Source of the DNA: Stercoripulliclostridium_A sp963642145
Lineage (GTDB): Bacteria; Bacillota; Clostridia; Christensenellales; DTU072
NCBI GenBank assembly: GCA_963642145.1
Contig: CAVIFU010000067.1
Location: 1-6,973 of the forward strand
Direction of reading: 5' to 3'
DNA: 6,973 bases
The position numbers and the translations under genes were made by a program. The notes beneath the pieces are model-generated. The model was not told where the DNA came from, did not search any database, and worked only from the letters and a program-made list of their open reading frames with translations. Numbering within the stretch: position 1 is the first letter of the stretch; each line of letters opens with the position of its first letter. This document shows, piece after piece, positions 1 through 6,647 of this stretch.

Positions 1-127
1 CACCGTCGCCGTAGGCGATGTATATCACCGCAAGCACCGCTTGCGTATATCACCGACGCCAACGGCGTTGCATATCACCGCGTCCCAACGGGACGTGTAT
101 ATTTTAAGAGCGTACTATATCACTAAC
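1..127. repeat. Tandem 25-bp array of mini-hairpins with a conserved TATATCACCG core and varying stems
   Basis: The core TATATCACCG occurs at 21-30 and 46-55, with CATATCACCG at 71-80: an exact 25-bp period. CACCG at 1-5 is the end of another copy cut by the window edge. Degenerate copies follow at 98-105 and 116-123. Between the cores sit short inverted repeats with 3-nt loops: TCGCC/GGCGA (6-10, 14-18, loop GTA), CGCAAGC/GCTTGCG (29-35, 39-45, loop ACC), ACGCC/GGCGT (56-60, 64-68, loop AAC) and CGTCCC/GGGACG (81-86, 90-95, loop AAC). The arm sequence changes in every unit but pairing is always kept, which points to selection on, or copying of, structure. No reading frame in the array looks real. 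It lies just upstream of the GH95 promoter and probably extends left of the window. The function is unknown; it could be a transcript 3'-end structure, a protein-binding array or a non-autonomous repeat element. Confidence 0.85.
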
Positions 128-134
128 ACGGGGC

Positions 135-163
135 TTGATTTTGTATCCATTTACAGATACAAT
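135..163 (+). promoter_or_regulatory. SigA-type promoter of the GH95 gene
   Basis: TTGATT at 135-140 is followed after exactly 17 bp by TACAAT at 158-163. Both hexamers are close to TTGACA and TATAAT. Transcription would begin near 170, giving a leader of about 38 nt with a GGGAGGT ribosome site at 198-204. The spacing and the fit to the gene support the call; no start site is measured. Confidence 0.65.
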
Positions 164-174
164 ATGTATATACA
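141..174. promoter_or_regulatory. Candidate operator: inverted repeats over the GH95 promoter
   Basis: TTGTATC at 141-147 and GATACAA at 156-162 form a perfect 7-bp inverted repeat with an 8-bp gap. It fills the promoter spacer and overlaps the -10 box. A second perfect palindrome, TGTATATACA, follows at 165-174 near the expected start of transcription. Dyads placed this way usually bind a dimeric repressor. The regulator is unknown; neither repeat is seen upstream of the TetR gene at 4025, so a link with that protein is not supported by a shared site. Confidence 0.5.
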
Positions 175-207
175 ATATATATACGTAGTAGCACATCGGG
201 AGGTAAT

Positions 208-2418
208 ATGGACAAGCTTATACTTACCAAGCCTGCGCGTAAATGGGTGGACGGTATTCCGCTCGGCAACGGTATCACCGGCGCCATGGTTTACGGCGGT
301 AGACATAAAGAAACAATCGCTCTCAACGACGTCAAGTTTTGGTCGGGTTATCCCAAGGATTTCGATTCGGAGGAGAGTCTCAAAAACTTAAACATTGTTC
401 GTCAGGCGATATTTGACGGAAAATACGCCGAAGCCGAGAGCTTGACGGAAGAAAAACTTGACGGAGATTATTCCGAATCATACCTTCCGCTCGGGGAGCT
501 CGTTTTGCGTTTTGGCGGACTGAGCGGAGCGATGTATCGCAGAGAACTCGATTTAGCCACGGCGGTCCACACGATAAGCACGCGTGGCGTTATTCGAGAG
601 GCGTTTTGTTCGTATCCCGACAAAGTTTTTTGCTACAACGTGCACTCGGAGAAGAAATTCAACGTCACTTTATCGGCAAAATCCAAGATAATCGGTCAAA
701 AATACATCAAAAACGGCAGACTTATCTTTACCGGGAACGCGCCCGGCAAGGATCTTCCTCCGTACGTGGCAAGCGCGAATCCCATCGAGTATGACGGCAA
801 GGGCATGAGTTTTACTTTTGCCGTTGACATCGTGACGGACGGCGCGGCAGCGGAATTCGGCGATAAAATCAAGGTGTTCGGCGCGCGGAACCTCAAATTA
901 TTCGTAACTACCGCCACGGGGTTCAAGGGTTACGACAAGATGCCCGTAACGGACAGGGATTACGCCGTCAACAAATGTTTGTCGGCGCTCGATTCCCTCA
1001 CGACATACGATGAGATAAAACGCAAACACATCGCGGACTACTCCGCGCTGTACGGTAGAGAAAGTCTGAGCCTCGGAGAGGACTCCGACATCCCTGCAAA
1101 CGAGCTCGTCAAATTAGCCAAGAAAGGGGACGTCAGGAACGCGCTTGCGGAGCTATTGTATAACTTCGGCAAGTATCTTTTGATAAGTTCGAGTCGCATA
1201 GGCGGTGAGCCTGCCACATTGCAAGGCATATGGAATAACGTTGTTCGTCCGCCGTGGTCGTCCAATTACACGACAAACATCAATACCGAGATGAATTATT
1301 GGGGCGCGTCCGAGATAGGCGTCGCGGAATGCTTGCCGCCGTACGTTGATTTTGTCTATGATTTGGCGGTAAAAGGCAAAAAAACAGCCGCCGTCAATTA
1401 CGGAGCGCGAGGTTTTTGCGCCAATCACAACGCCGACATCTGGCGCCATACCGCTCCCGTCAAGCGCACGCCCTCGTATATGTACGCGCCGCTTTGCGGT
1501 ATTTGGCTTGCGTGTGAAGTCTACGAGCATTATCGTTACGGCGCGCTTGCCGATAAAAAGGAAAAAGTGGAATACATCGTCAACGAGGGCGCGAGATTCG
1601 TACTCGATTACCTTGTAGAGCATGACGGCGAACTTGTCACCTGTCCCTCGACGTCACCCGAGAACAGATTCTGTGTCGGCGGCAAACTATGTTCCGTCGA
1701 TTACGCTTCCGCGTTCGATTTGGGCTTGGCGCGCCAAGCGCTGAGTAACGCCGTTGCCGTAGGCACGGACGAAAAACTCGTAGCGGAAGCCCGAGCGGCG
1801 TTAACAAAGCTTCGTCCCTTCACCATAGGGCAGGACGGCATAAACGAGTGGCACGAGTATTTCTCGACGGAGGACAAGGGACACAGGCACTTTTCTCCGC
1901 TGTACGCGCTGTATCCCGGGCGCGCGGTCGATTACTATAAGGACGTAGAGCTTGTTGCCGCAATGGAAAAATTATACGGTATTCGGCTCGATAACGCCAA
2001 ACGCTACCACGGTTGGAGCGGAGCTTGGGCAATTTGTCTTGCCGGCAGATTCCGCAACTCCGCGCGCGCGGAAAGAGTCGTGGAGGACATGTTGGCGCAT
2101 TCGATATTCCCGAATCTACTCGACATGCACCCTCCGCTCATATTCCAAATTGACGGCAACTTGGGCTTTGTGGCAGGCGTCAACGAACTGCTTGCTTGCG
2201 TCGAAAACGATACGCTGGAAGTCCTCCCGGCGCTACCCTCGAAGTGGAGCCACGGCAAAATAACCGGCTTGCGCTTAGTGGGAGGCGGCGTACTCACGCT
2301 TGAATGGGAAGGCGGTTCGGCTACGCGCGTAACGGTCGAAGGCGGTAACTTGAAACTCAGAAACAAAAACTTAGATACAAACGTAAAGGTATCCGGAATA
2401 GGCATCGCGGAAGCCTAA
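208..2418 (+). CDS. GH95 family glycosidase, probable alpha-L-fucosidase
   Basis: An intact 736-residue protein of about the usual GH95 length. The family is known for inverting hydrolysis of terminal alpha-1,2-linked L-fucose, with some members acting on alpha-L-galactose. The N-terminal beta-domain signature runs from W13 through PLGNG (18-22) to the GAMVYGG stretch ending near residue 31. The (alpha/alpha)6 barrel carries NINTEMNYW, whose N357 and N359 match the catalytic asparagines of bifidobacterial AfcA. E547 in NEWHEYF matches the general acid, and D649 in FQIDGN matches the aspartate that works with the asparagines. All key residues are present. There is no signal peptide, so the enzyme should be cytoplasmic and act on imported oligosaccharides. 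The start is chosen for the GGGAGGT site 4 nt upstream and because the family signature begins at residue 13. The broken GH27 gene starts 25 bp after the stop, which suggests a former operon. The family call is secure; fucose rather than galactose as substrate is inference. Confidence 0.9.
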   Translation: MDKLILTKPARKWVDGIPLGNGITGAMVYGGRHKETIALNDVKFWSGYPKDFDSEESLKNLNIVRQAIFDGKYAEAESLTEEKLDGDYSESYLPLGELVLRFGGLSGAMYRRELDLATAVHTISTRGVIREAFCSYPDKVFCYNVHSEKKFNVTLSAKSKIIGQKYIKNGRLIFTGNAPGKDLPPYVASANPIEYDGKGMSFTFAVDIVTDGAAAEFGDKIKVFGARNLKLFVTTATGFKGYDKMPVTDRDYAVNKCLSALDSLTTYDEIKRKHIADYSALYGRESLSLGEDSDIPANELVKLAKKGDVRNALAELLYNFGKYLLISSSRIGGEPATLQGIWNNVVRPPWSSNYTTNINTEMNYWGASEIGVAECLPPYVDFVYDLAVKGKKTAAVNYGARGFCANHNADIWRHTAPVKRTPSYMYAPLCGIWLACEVYEHYRYGALADKKEKVEYIVNEGARFVLDYLVEHDGELVTCPSTSPENRFCVGGKLCSVDYASAFDLGLARQALSNAVAVGTDEKLVAEARAALTKLRPFTIGQDGINEWHEYFSTEDKGHRHFSPLYALYPGRAVDYYKDVELVAAMEKLYGIRLDNAKRYHGWSGAWAICLAGRFRNSARAERVVEDMLAHSIFPNLLDMHPPLIFQIDGNLGFVAGVNELLACVENDTLEVLPALPSKWSHGKITGLRLVGGGVLTLEWEGGSATRVTVEGGNLKLRNKNLDTNVKVSGIGIAEA

Positions 2419-2443
2419 ACGCAAAAATAATGAGAAATGTATT

Positions 2444-3969
2444 ATGCTCAGAAGACGTAACGGAATGTGCCCGGTGTGCTACCTCAGAGCGTTTATCCGT
2501 CCCCAAAAGGACAGAACGCCCACGCTCTACGCCAACGAGCCGTACAACAACGGCATGGCGTTGACTCCGCCTATGGGGTGGAGTTCTTGGAACACCTTCC
2601 AAGAGCGCATAAATCAAGATTTAATCTACGAAACGGGCAAAGCCATGCGCGATAAAGGTTTGGTAGACGCCGGCTACGTTTACCTCAACAGATTGCCGGG
2701 AAGCCAAAGAGCGCAACGAGCGCGGCGAACTCGAAACGGACTACGTCACTTTCCCGGACGGCATGCGCGCGCTGTCGGATAAAGTCAGAGCTCTCGGTAT
2801 GCGCCTCGGACTATACTCCTCCAACGGCACGCATACCTGCCAAGAGTATCCCGGTACGCAAGGACGCGAGTACATAGACGCGTACACGTTCGCAAAATGG
2901 GGCATAGAGTACCGGAACTCGATTTTTGCCACAACGTCCCCTATACAAAATACGCGCCGTGGGTCGCCGGCATTTCGGTAAGCAAGCAAGGCGAACCCGT
3001 CAAAAAGATATTTACGGCGGAAGAAGGCGTTCGAGAGGGCTCCGCGCACGTGTTCAAGTCCGATTTCCGCGCCAAGAAGAATAAGTACAAGACGGAAACG
3101 TTAAAGACGCACGTCAGCGGACTCGACGCGGGCGAAGGCTCCGTGGAATATGCGGTCGGCGTTCACGAGGACGGCGAATACATCCTGACGATTTACACGC
3201 ACGAGCGGTACAACAATTTCGACAAATTCCTGATTGCGATTGTCAACGACGATACAATTTACACGATAAACATACCCAAAAACATACGTTGGAACGTATC
3301 AAGCGCGCCACGCGCGATTATGCCGCGGACAGCGGTACGCCCGAGCGCAAAATGGTGTTTTCCATATGCGAGTGGGGCGTCGGCAAGCCCTATCTTTGGG
3401 GCGCGAGCGCCGGCAATCTATGGCGCACCACCGGCGATATCGCCGCCAATTGGAAGTCCGTATGCGCCATATAAGAACGCAACGTCGAGCTCTACGAGTA
3501 CGCCGGAATAGGACACCGGAATGACCCCGATATGCCGGAAGTAGGCGTAGGCAAGCTGACTCCGTCCGAGAACCTTGCGCACTTCGCGCTCCGGTGCATG
3601 ATGGCGTCACCGTTGATTTTGGGCAACGGCATACGCACGATTACGGATGACGTCCTAAAAATCGTCACCAATCCGCGCCTTATCGCTATAAATCAAGACG
3701 CCCTCGGCAAGCAGTGCAAAAGAATCGCAAAAGGCAGAGTTCAGGTACTCGTTAAACCGCTTACGGGAGGCAGAACTGCCATTTGTCTGTTAAATAAGGG
3801 CGAGGCAACCTCTTACGATTTCGGCGAAGACATGTTCATCTCGGAGTCGTACGTTACCTATAATCCGCACGCGCAAGTCACGAACGCCGTCACCGGAGAA
3901 AATGCGGACAAATCGGAATTTTTGCGCGGTAATATTGACAGACACTCCGTCAAAGTCTACGTAATTTAG
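2444..3969 (+). pseudogene. Broken GH27 alpha-galactosidase-like gene with an inserted binding-module-like region
   Basis: GH27 family pieces appear in order but in changing frames. Segment 1 (2444-2689) has ALTPPMGWSSWNTF and AGYVYLN. Segment 2 (2691-2912) has DCREAKERNERGEL, LGLYSSNGTHTC and FAKWGIEY. Segment 3 (2918-about 3282) has LDFCHN, with the nucleophile Asp codon at 2921-2923, then a beta-rich stretch resembling the binding-module insertion of clostridial GH27 enzymes. Segment 4 (about 3283-3969) has ICEWG, GNLWRTT, NDPDM (acid/base Asp codon at 3529-3531) and the C-terminal beta domain. About 5 nt are missing after 2689 and 1 nt between 2913 and 2917. A further frame change with apparent loss of part of the insertion lies at 3270-3290. 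TAA at 3472-3474 replaces a codon where Tyr is usual. Conserved Trp reads Arg (CGG) at 2697, 3517 and 3592; Leu reads Pro at 3535; Asp reads Gly at 3628. No strong ribosome site precedes 2444, so the start is uncertain. The original role was probably cytoplasmic removal of terminal alpha-galactose. The gene looks dead. Confidence 0.88.
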
Positions 3970-3978
3970 GTTAGAAAT

Positions 3979-4007
3979 TTGCATTTTTATTGGTAAAGTA
4001 GTATAAT
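3979..4007 (+). promoter_or_regulatory. Promoter of the TetR-family gene
   Basis: A perfect TATAAT at 4002-4007 lies 17 bp after TTGCAT at 3979-3984, which matches TTGACA only in its first three bases. Transcription would start near 4014, so the leader would be only about 11 nt and begin almost at the GGAGG site (4016-4020). TTAGA at 3971-3975 and TCTAA at 4008-4012 are inverted arms flanking the promoter. They might take part in autoregulation, but arms this short can arise by chance. Confidence 0.6.
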
Positions 4008-4024
4008 CTAATCACGGAGGCACT

Positions 4025-4624
4025 ATGAGTACCACTATTCGGGAACCGAAGCAAGCTCGGTCGATAGAAAAGAAGAATAAGATTATTGACGCCGGCTACG
4101 CGCTCTTTGCGGAGGAAGGGTATTTCAATACCAATACGGCGGAGATTGCCAAGAGGGCGGGCGTTTCGACGGGCATAGTATACGGCTACTTCCGCGATAA
4201 ACGCGATATTCTTTTGGAAGTTCTCGATATTTATGTCGATAACGTCTTCCATCCGGTTTTTGCCGAGTTGGATACGCTTGCCGCGCCCATAAACTTCCCC
4301 GAGATAATAGACAAAACCATCGAAATTGCCGTTGACGCTCACAAAAACTACGCGTCCATACACGAGTCTTTGCACGCGCTTACGCATACGGACCCTGCCG
4401 TTTCCGCCAAGTTTACCGCCTTGGAAGACAAGATGACGGCGCGGTTTACCGAACGCCTCAGAGAGCTCGGTTACGACCGTAAGGACCTTGCAGAGCGTGT
4501 ACACCTTGCCATAGTCATGTTGCAGTCTTACGCGCATGAGTGCGTATACGATAAGCACGCCTACATAGATTACGACGCCATGCGCGCCGAAATACGCAGA
4601 TTGCTCATAGCGCTTTTCGATTAG
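4025..4624 (+). CDS. TetR/AcrR-family transcriptional regulator
   Basis: A 199-residue protein of the usual TetR length. The N-terminal DNA-binding domain (about residues 14-65) has the typical layout: KIIDAGYALFAEEGY as helix 1, TAEIAKRAGV (38-47) as the second helix, and STGIVYGYF (48-56) as the recognition helix followed by DKRDIL. The remaining residues are mostly helical and form the ligand-binding and dimer domain, which is too variable to predict an inducer. GGAGG at 4016-4020 sits 4 nt before the ATG, which fixes the start. The gene follows the GH27 remnant by 55 bp, with its own promoter between. Many TetR proteins repress themselves or a neighbour; the GH95 locus is a plausible target by position only. 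The gene is intact and ends before the two-way terminator at 4683-4715. Confidence 0.92.
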   Translation: MSTTIREPKQARSIEKKNKIIDAGYALFAEEGYFNTNTAEIAKRAGVSTGIVYGYFRDKRDILLEVLDIYVDNVFHPVFAELDTLAAPINFPEIIDKTIEIAVDAHKNYASIHESLHALTHTDPAVSAKFTALEDKMTARFTERLRELGYDRKDLAERVHLAIVMLQSYAHECVYDKHAYIDYDAMRAEIRRLLIALFD

Positions 4625-4652
4625 CGTCGATACTAATATATAATTGTACGAG

Positions 4653-4666
4653 CGCGTGCGCACGCG
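4653..4666. repeat. GC-rich 14-bp perfect palindrome
   Basis: CGCGTGCGCACGCG is fully self-complementary and stands out in the AT-rich spacer after the TetR gene, just before the terminator hairpin. It has no loop and no T-tract of its own, so it is not a terminator by itself. It could be a protein-binding dyad or part of the 3' structure of the TetR transcript. Its role is unknown. Confidence 0.4.
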
Positions 4667-4682
4667 TAATAGTATTAAATGT

Positions 4683-4715
4683 AAAAAGAAAGCTGCCTCA
4701 CGGCAGCTTCTTTTT
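4683..4715. terminator. Bidirectional Rho-independent terminator
   Basis: AAGCTGCC (4690-4697) pairs with GGCAGCTT (4702-4709) around a TCAC loop. TTCTTTTT (4708-4715) follows on the plus strand, and AAAAA (4683-4687) gives a T-tract on the minus strand. Most of the A- and T-runs also pair, so the element works in both directions. It lies between the convergent TetR gene (stop at 4624) and lipoprotein gene (stop at 4728), where a shared terminator is expected. Confidence 0.9.
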
Positions 4716-4727
4716 GCTGTTGTCAAA

Positions 4728-5216
4728 CTATTTTGCGGCTTTGACTGCGTCTGCGGTTCCTCTGTATACGATGGTTCCTTGGCGACCGTATTTGAGAGTG
4801 GCGCTCTTTTTGTTGTTGTACTCTTCCTTGGTGATCTCGCCTTTCTTGTACTCGGTTTCGAGTTCGGCAAGGTACTTGTCGTTGCCGGCTTTTACCTTTT
4901 CGTGGAGAGCCTTCGCTTCGTCGTTAGAGGAGCAGTACCAGACGGTGATGAAGTTCTCGCCGTTATCTTTGCTTGCGGTAACGTATGCCGTAAGCGTAAC
5001 GTTCACGTCATACACAAGGGAAATAGCCTTTTCCTGAGCCGCAAGAAAAACTTTGCCGGTAGAGTTGTTTGTGTCATAGCTCGCTACGCTGTAACCTTCT
5101 TCTTTGAGGTTTTTATGCGCCTTGGTGTAATCGCTCGGCATGCAAGCAACGAGAGCTACTGTAAGGATAGCGGTAAGAACGAGTACCGCAACTACGGAAA
5201 ACAATTTTTTCTTCAT
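4728..5216 (-). CDS. Small predicted lipoprotein with a SHOCT-like stretch
   Basis: A 162-residue protein with no family I can name overall. It begins MKKK, followed by a hydrophobic stretch (5-24) ending in the lipobox L22-V-A-C25. It should therefore be lipidated at C25 and anchored on the outer face of the membrane. The start at 5216 is preferred over an upstream ATG at 5291 because GGAGG (5225-5229) lies 8 nt before it, the signal peptide begins there, and the promoter -35/-10 boxes fall inside the longer reading frame. The mature part is hydrophilic. Near the C-terminus, LAELETEYKKGEITKEEY resembles the SHOCT motif (a Leu-rich helix, a short G-x-I-T-x-E-E turn, then a charged helix), which is often linked to oligomerisation or membrane proteins. 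It is followed by a basic tail ending AVKAAK. It is apparently transcribed alone from a consensus promoter and ends at the shared terminator. The function is unknown. Confidence 0.8.
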   Translation of the reverse strand: MKKKLFSVVAVLVLTAILTVALVACMPSDYTKAHKNLKEEGYSVASYDTNNSTGKVFLAAQEKAISLVYDVNVTLTAYVTASKDNGENFITVWYCSSNDEAKALHEKVKAGNDKYLAELETEYKKGEITKEEYNNKKSATLKYGRQGTIVYRGTADAVKAAK

Positions 5217-5236
5217 TAAACATACCTCCGTTTTTT

Positions 5237-5248
5237 CGGGTTGCCCCG
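5237..5248 (-). other. GNRA-type tetraloop hairpin in the lipoprotein leader
   Basis: Read on the minus strand this is CGGG-GCAA-CCCG: a 4-bp GC stem closed by a GCAA tetraloop. It lies at the very 5' end of the predicted transcript and is followed by an A-run and then the GGAGG site. Such a structure could stabilise the 5' end of the mRNA. This is inference. Confidence 0.45.
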
Positions 5249-5256
5249 TTAGCTTG

Positions 5257-5285
5257 ATTATATTATATAGACATAGCCTTGTCAA
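5257..5285 (-). promoter_or_regulatory. Perfect consensus SigA promoter of the lipoprotein gene
   Basis: On the minus strand, TTGACA (5280-5285) and TATAAT (5257-5262) are separated by exactly 17 bp: a full match to the consensus in both hexamers. Transcription should start near 5250, about 34 nt before the ATG. This predicts strong, largely constitutive expression. From here to the mnmA stop (5286-5404) I see no gene and no convincing terminator. Confidence 0.85.
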
Positions 5286-5404
5286 CCCCATATTTTAATA
5301 ATTTTGCCCATTCAACGGGACGTTAATCCGTCTTAGGGCTGAAAAATCAATGAAAACGGCAAAACGGAACAGAAGCCTTCGATGATTCAAAAGGTGTTCG
5401 GGTA

Positions 5405-6478
5405 TTATCTTATTTTGCCGCCACCCAAGCAGACTCTGCCGTCATACAGCACGGCGTATTGCCCGGGCGTTACTGCGCGGATCGGCACGTCGGTGACGAT
5501 TCTTACGCCGCAGTCTTCGGGATAAGCCGTTGCCGGCGTCAACTTTTCACGGTGCCTCGTGCGTAGCAGTACTCTTGCGCCGGGCTCTATTTTATCGGTT
5601 ATGTAGTTAAAGTCCTCCGCAAACAGCTCTTCGGAGTAGAGTTCGTCGCACTCGCCTTGGTGAACGTAGAGTATATTGCGCTCGACGTCCTTTTTTACCA
5701 CGTAATACGGCGCGTCGTTGGATTCTCCTTTGACTCCGCCCAGTCCGAAGCCTTTGCGCTGTCCTATCGTGTAGAAGAATACGCCGTCGTGCTCGCCTAT
5801 GACCTTGCCGTCAAGCGTCATTATCTTGCCGGGCTTCATCGGAAGGTATTCCGATAGGAATTTCCTGAAGTTCCGTTCGCCGATGAAGCATATGCCGGTG
5901 CTGTCCTTTTTCTCGGCTGTGGCAAGGTTGTATTTCTTGGCAATCTCTCGGACTTCGGGTTTTGCTATCTCCGTCAAAGGGAAAAGCACGTTTGTTATCT
6001 GCTCGTTGTTCAGTTGATTGAGGAAGTACGTTTGGTCTTTGTTCTCGTCCTTGGCGCGGATGAGGTACGTTTTTCCGTCGCGCGTCTCCGTGCCTGCGTA
6101 ATGCCCCGTCGCGATGTAGTCCGCGCCCAAGCCCTTCGCAAATTCCTTGAACGGTCCGAACTTGATTTCTCTGTTGCAAAGCACGTCGGGATTCGGAGTC
6201 CTGCCGTGGGAGTACTCCTCCAAAAAATACTTGAAGACGCGGTCGGCGTACTCTTTGCTCAGGTCCAACGTGTAATAGGGGATGTCGAGCAGTCCCGCAA
6301 CGCGCCTGACGTCGGAGTAGTCTTGCTCGGCGGTGCAGGCGCCCGATTCGTCTTCCTCGTGCCAATTGCGCATAAACAGCCCGACTACATCGTAGCCTTG
6401 CTCTTTGAGAATCAACGCCGCAACGGAAGAATCCACGCCTCCGCTCATGCCGACGACTACTTTCTTTTTGCTTGCCAT
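5405..6478 (-). CDS. mnmA: tRNA-specific 2-thiouridylase MnmA
   Basis: An intact 357-residue protein close to the family's usual length (about 360-370). MnmA uses ATP to adenylate, then thiolate, U34 in the anticodon of tRNA-Lys, -Glu and -Gln, taking sulfur from a cysteine desulfurase relay. The ATP-binding PP-loop SGGVDS is at residues 12-17. The catalytic pair is C101 in NPDVLCNREIKF, with D98 three residues before it, and C197 in DSTGICFIG. ATGHYA (123-128) and KDQTYFL (147-153) are further family motifs, and the C-terminal beta domains include FFYTIGQRKGFGLGG. The start at 6478 has a weak AAGGA site about 9 nt upstream, and the PP-loop lies at the expected distance. The tRNA-Arg gene upstream on the same strand could supply read-through, because no clear separate promoter is seen. 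The lipoprotein gene downstream has its own promoter. The protein acts in the cytoplasm. Confidence 0.97.
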   Translation of the reverse strand: MASKKKVVVGMSGGVDSSVAALILKEQGYDVVGLFMRNWHEEDESGACTAEQDYSDVRRVAGLLDIPYYTLDLSKEYADRVFKYFLEEYSHGRTPNPDVLCNREIKFGPFKEFAKGLGADYIATGHYAGTETRDGKTYLIRAKDENKDQTYFLNQLNNEQITNVLFPLTEIAKPEVREIAKKYNLATAEKKDSTGICFIGERNFRKFLSEYLPMKPGKIMTLDGKVIGEHDGVFFYTIGQRKGFGLGGVKGESNDAPYYVVKKDVERNILYVHQGECDELYSEELFAEDFNYITDKIEPGARVLLRTRHREKLTPATAYPEDCGVRIVTDVPIRAVTPGQYAVLYDGRVCLGGGKIR

Positions 6479-6500
6479 AAGTATATATCCTTATATTTTT

Positions 6501-6554
6501 ACGCGCATGCGTAAGCGCGCGTTTTAGGTGATTTGTGTCCGCTCTCGCGGCGGA
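6501..6554 (-). other. Two GC-rich hairpins in the spacer upstream of mnmA
   Basis: ACGCGC (6501-6506) and GCGCGT (6517-6522) can pair. An alternative stem in the same place is TTACGC/GCGTAA (6499-6504, 6509-6514). TCCGC (6538-6542) and GCGGA (6550-6554) form a second stem with a 7-nt loop. They stand out in an otherwise AT-rich 187-bp spacer (6479-6665) that has no gene. I recognise no riboswitch or T-box, and on the mnmA strand no T-tract follows. They may structure the mnmA leader. Confidence 0.4.
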
Positions 6555-6618
6555 ACCCAATATATAGTTAGTTCGCGCAATATATTCCGAAAAAATCCAA
6601 AATATATTACAATAAATC

Positions 6619-6647
6619 TTGACAAAGGGGAATTAAAACATTATGAT
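6619..6647 (+). promoter_or_regulatory. Promoter-like sequence antisense to tRNA-Arg
   Basis: A perfect TTGACA at 6619-6624 lies 17 bp before TATGAT at 6642-6647. The match is as good as those of the annotated gene promoters. No plus-strand gene follows; transcription would run antisense through the tRNA. It overlaps the inverted repeat at 6626-6658. It may be fortuitous in AT-rich DNA. Confidence 0.4.

Noticed and set aside
1..127. Possible CRISPR array from the regularly spaced repeat
   Set aside because: The repeat core is only about 10 bp, and the 15-bp spacer-like parts are hairpins, unlike spacers of about 30 bp. No cas genes are present.
2697..3594. Reassignment of CGG from Arg to Trp, suggested by three conserved Trp positions written as CGG
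   Set aside because: Intact genes here use CGG where Arg fits, for example in the GH95 gene at 1984-1986 and the TetR gene near its start. TGG is used for Trp throughout, and the window carries a normal-looking tRNA-Arg with anticodon CCG. The CGG codons are better read as lesions in a dead gene.
3971..4870. A 299-codon open frame on the minus strand opposite the TetR gene
   Set aside because: It lies opposite the well-supported TetR gene and runs across the terminator into the lipoprotein gene. Its sequence is low-complexity and basic, with no recognisable motif.
4644..5219. A 191-codon plus-strand open frame
   Set aside because: It is antisense to the lipoprotein gene and crosses the terminator, with no ribosome site. 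The minus strand has the signal peptide, lipobox and promoter.
5217..5291. Longer N-terminus for the lipoprotein starting at 5291
   Set aside because: It would include the promoter -35 and -10 boxes and place 25 residues before a normal signal peptide. The ATG at 5216 has a well-spaced GGAGG.
5811..6560. A 249-codon minus-strand frame overlapping mnmA
   Set aside because: It is an alternative frame of mnmA with an Arg-rich, low-complexity product. The mnmA frame has every family motif.
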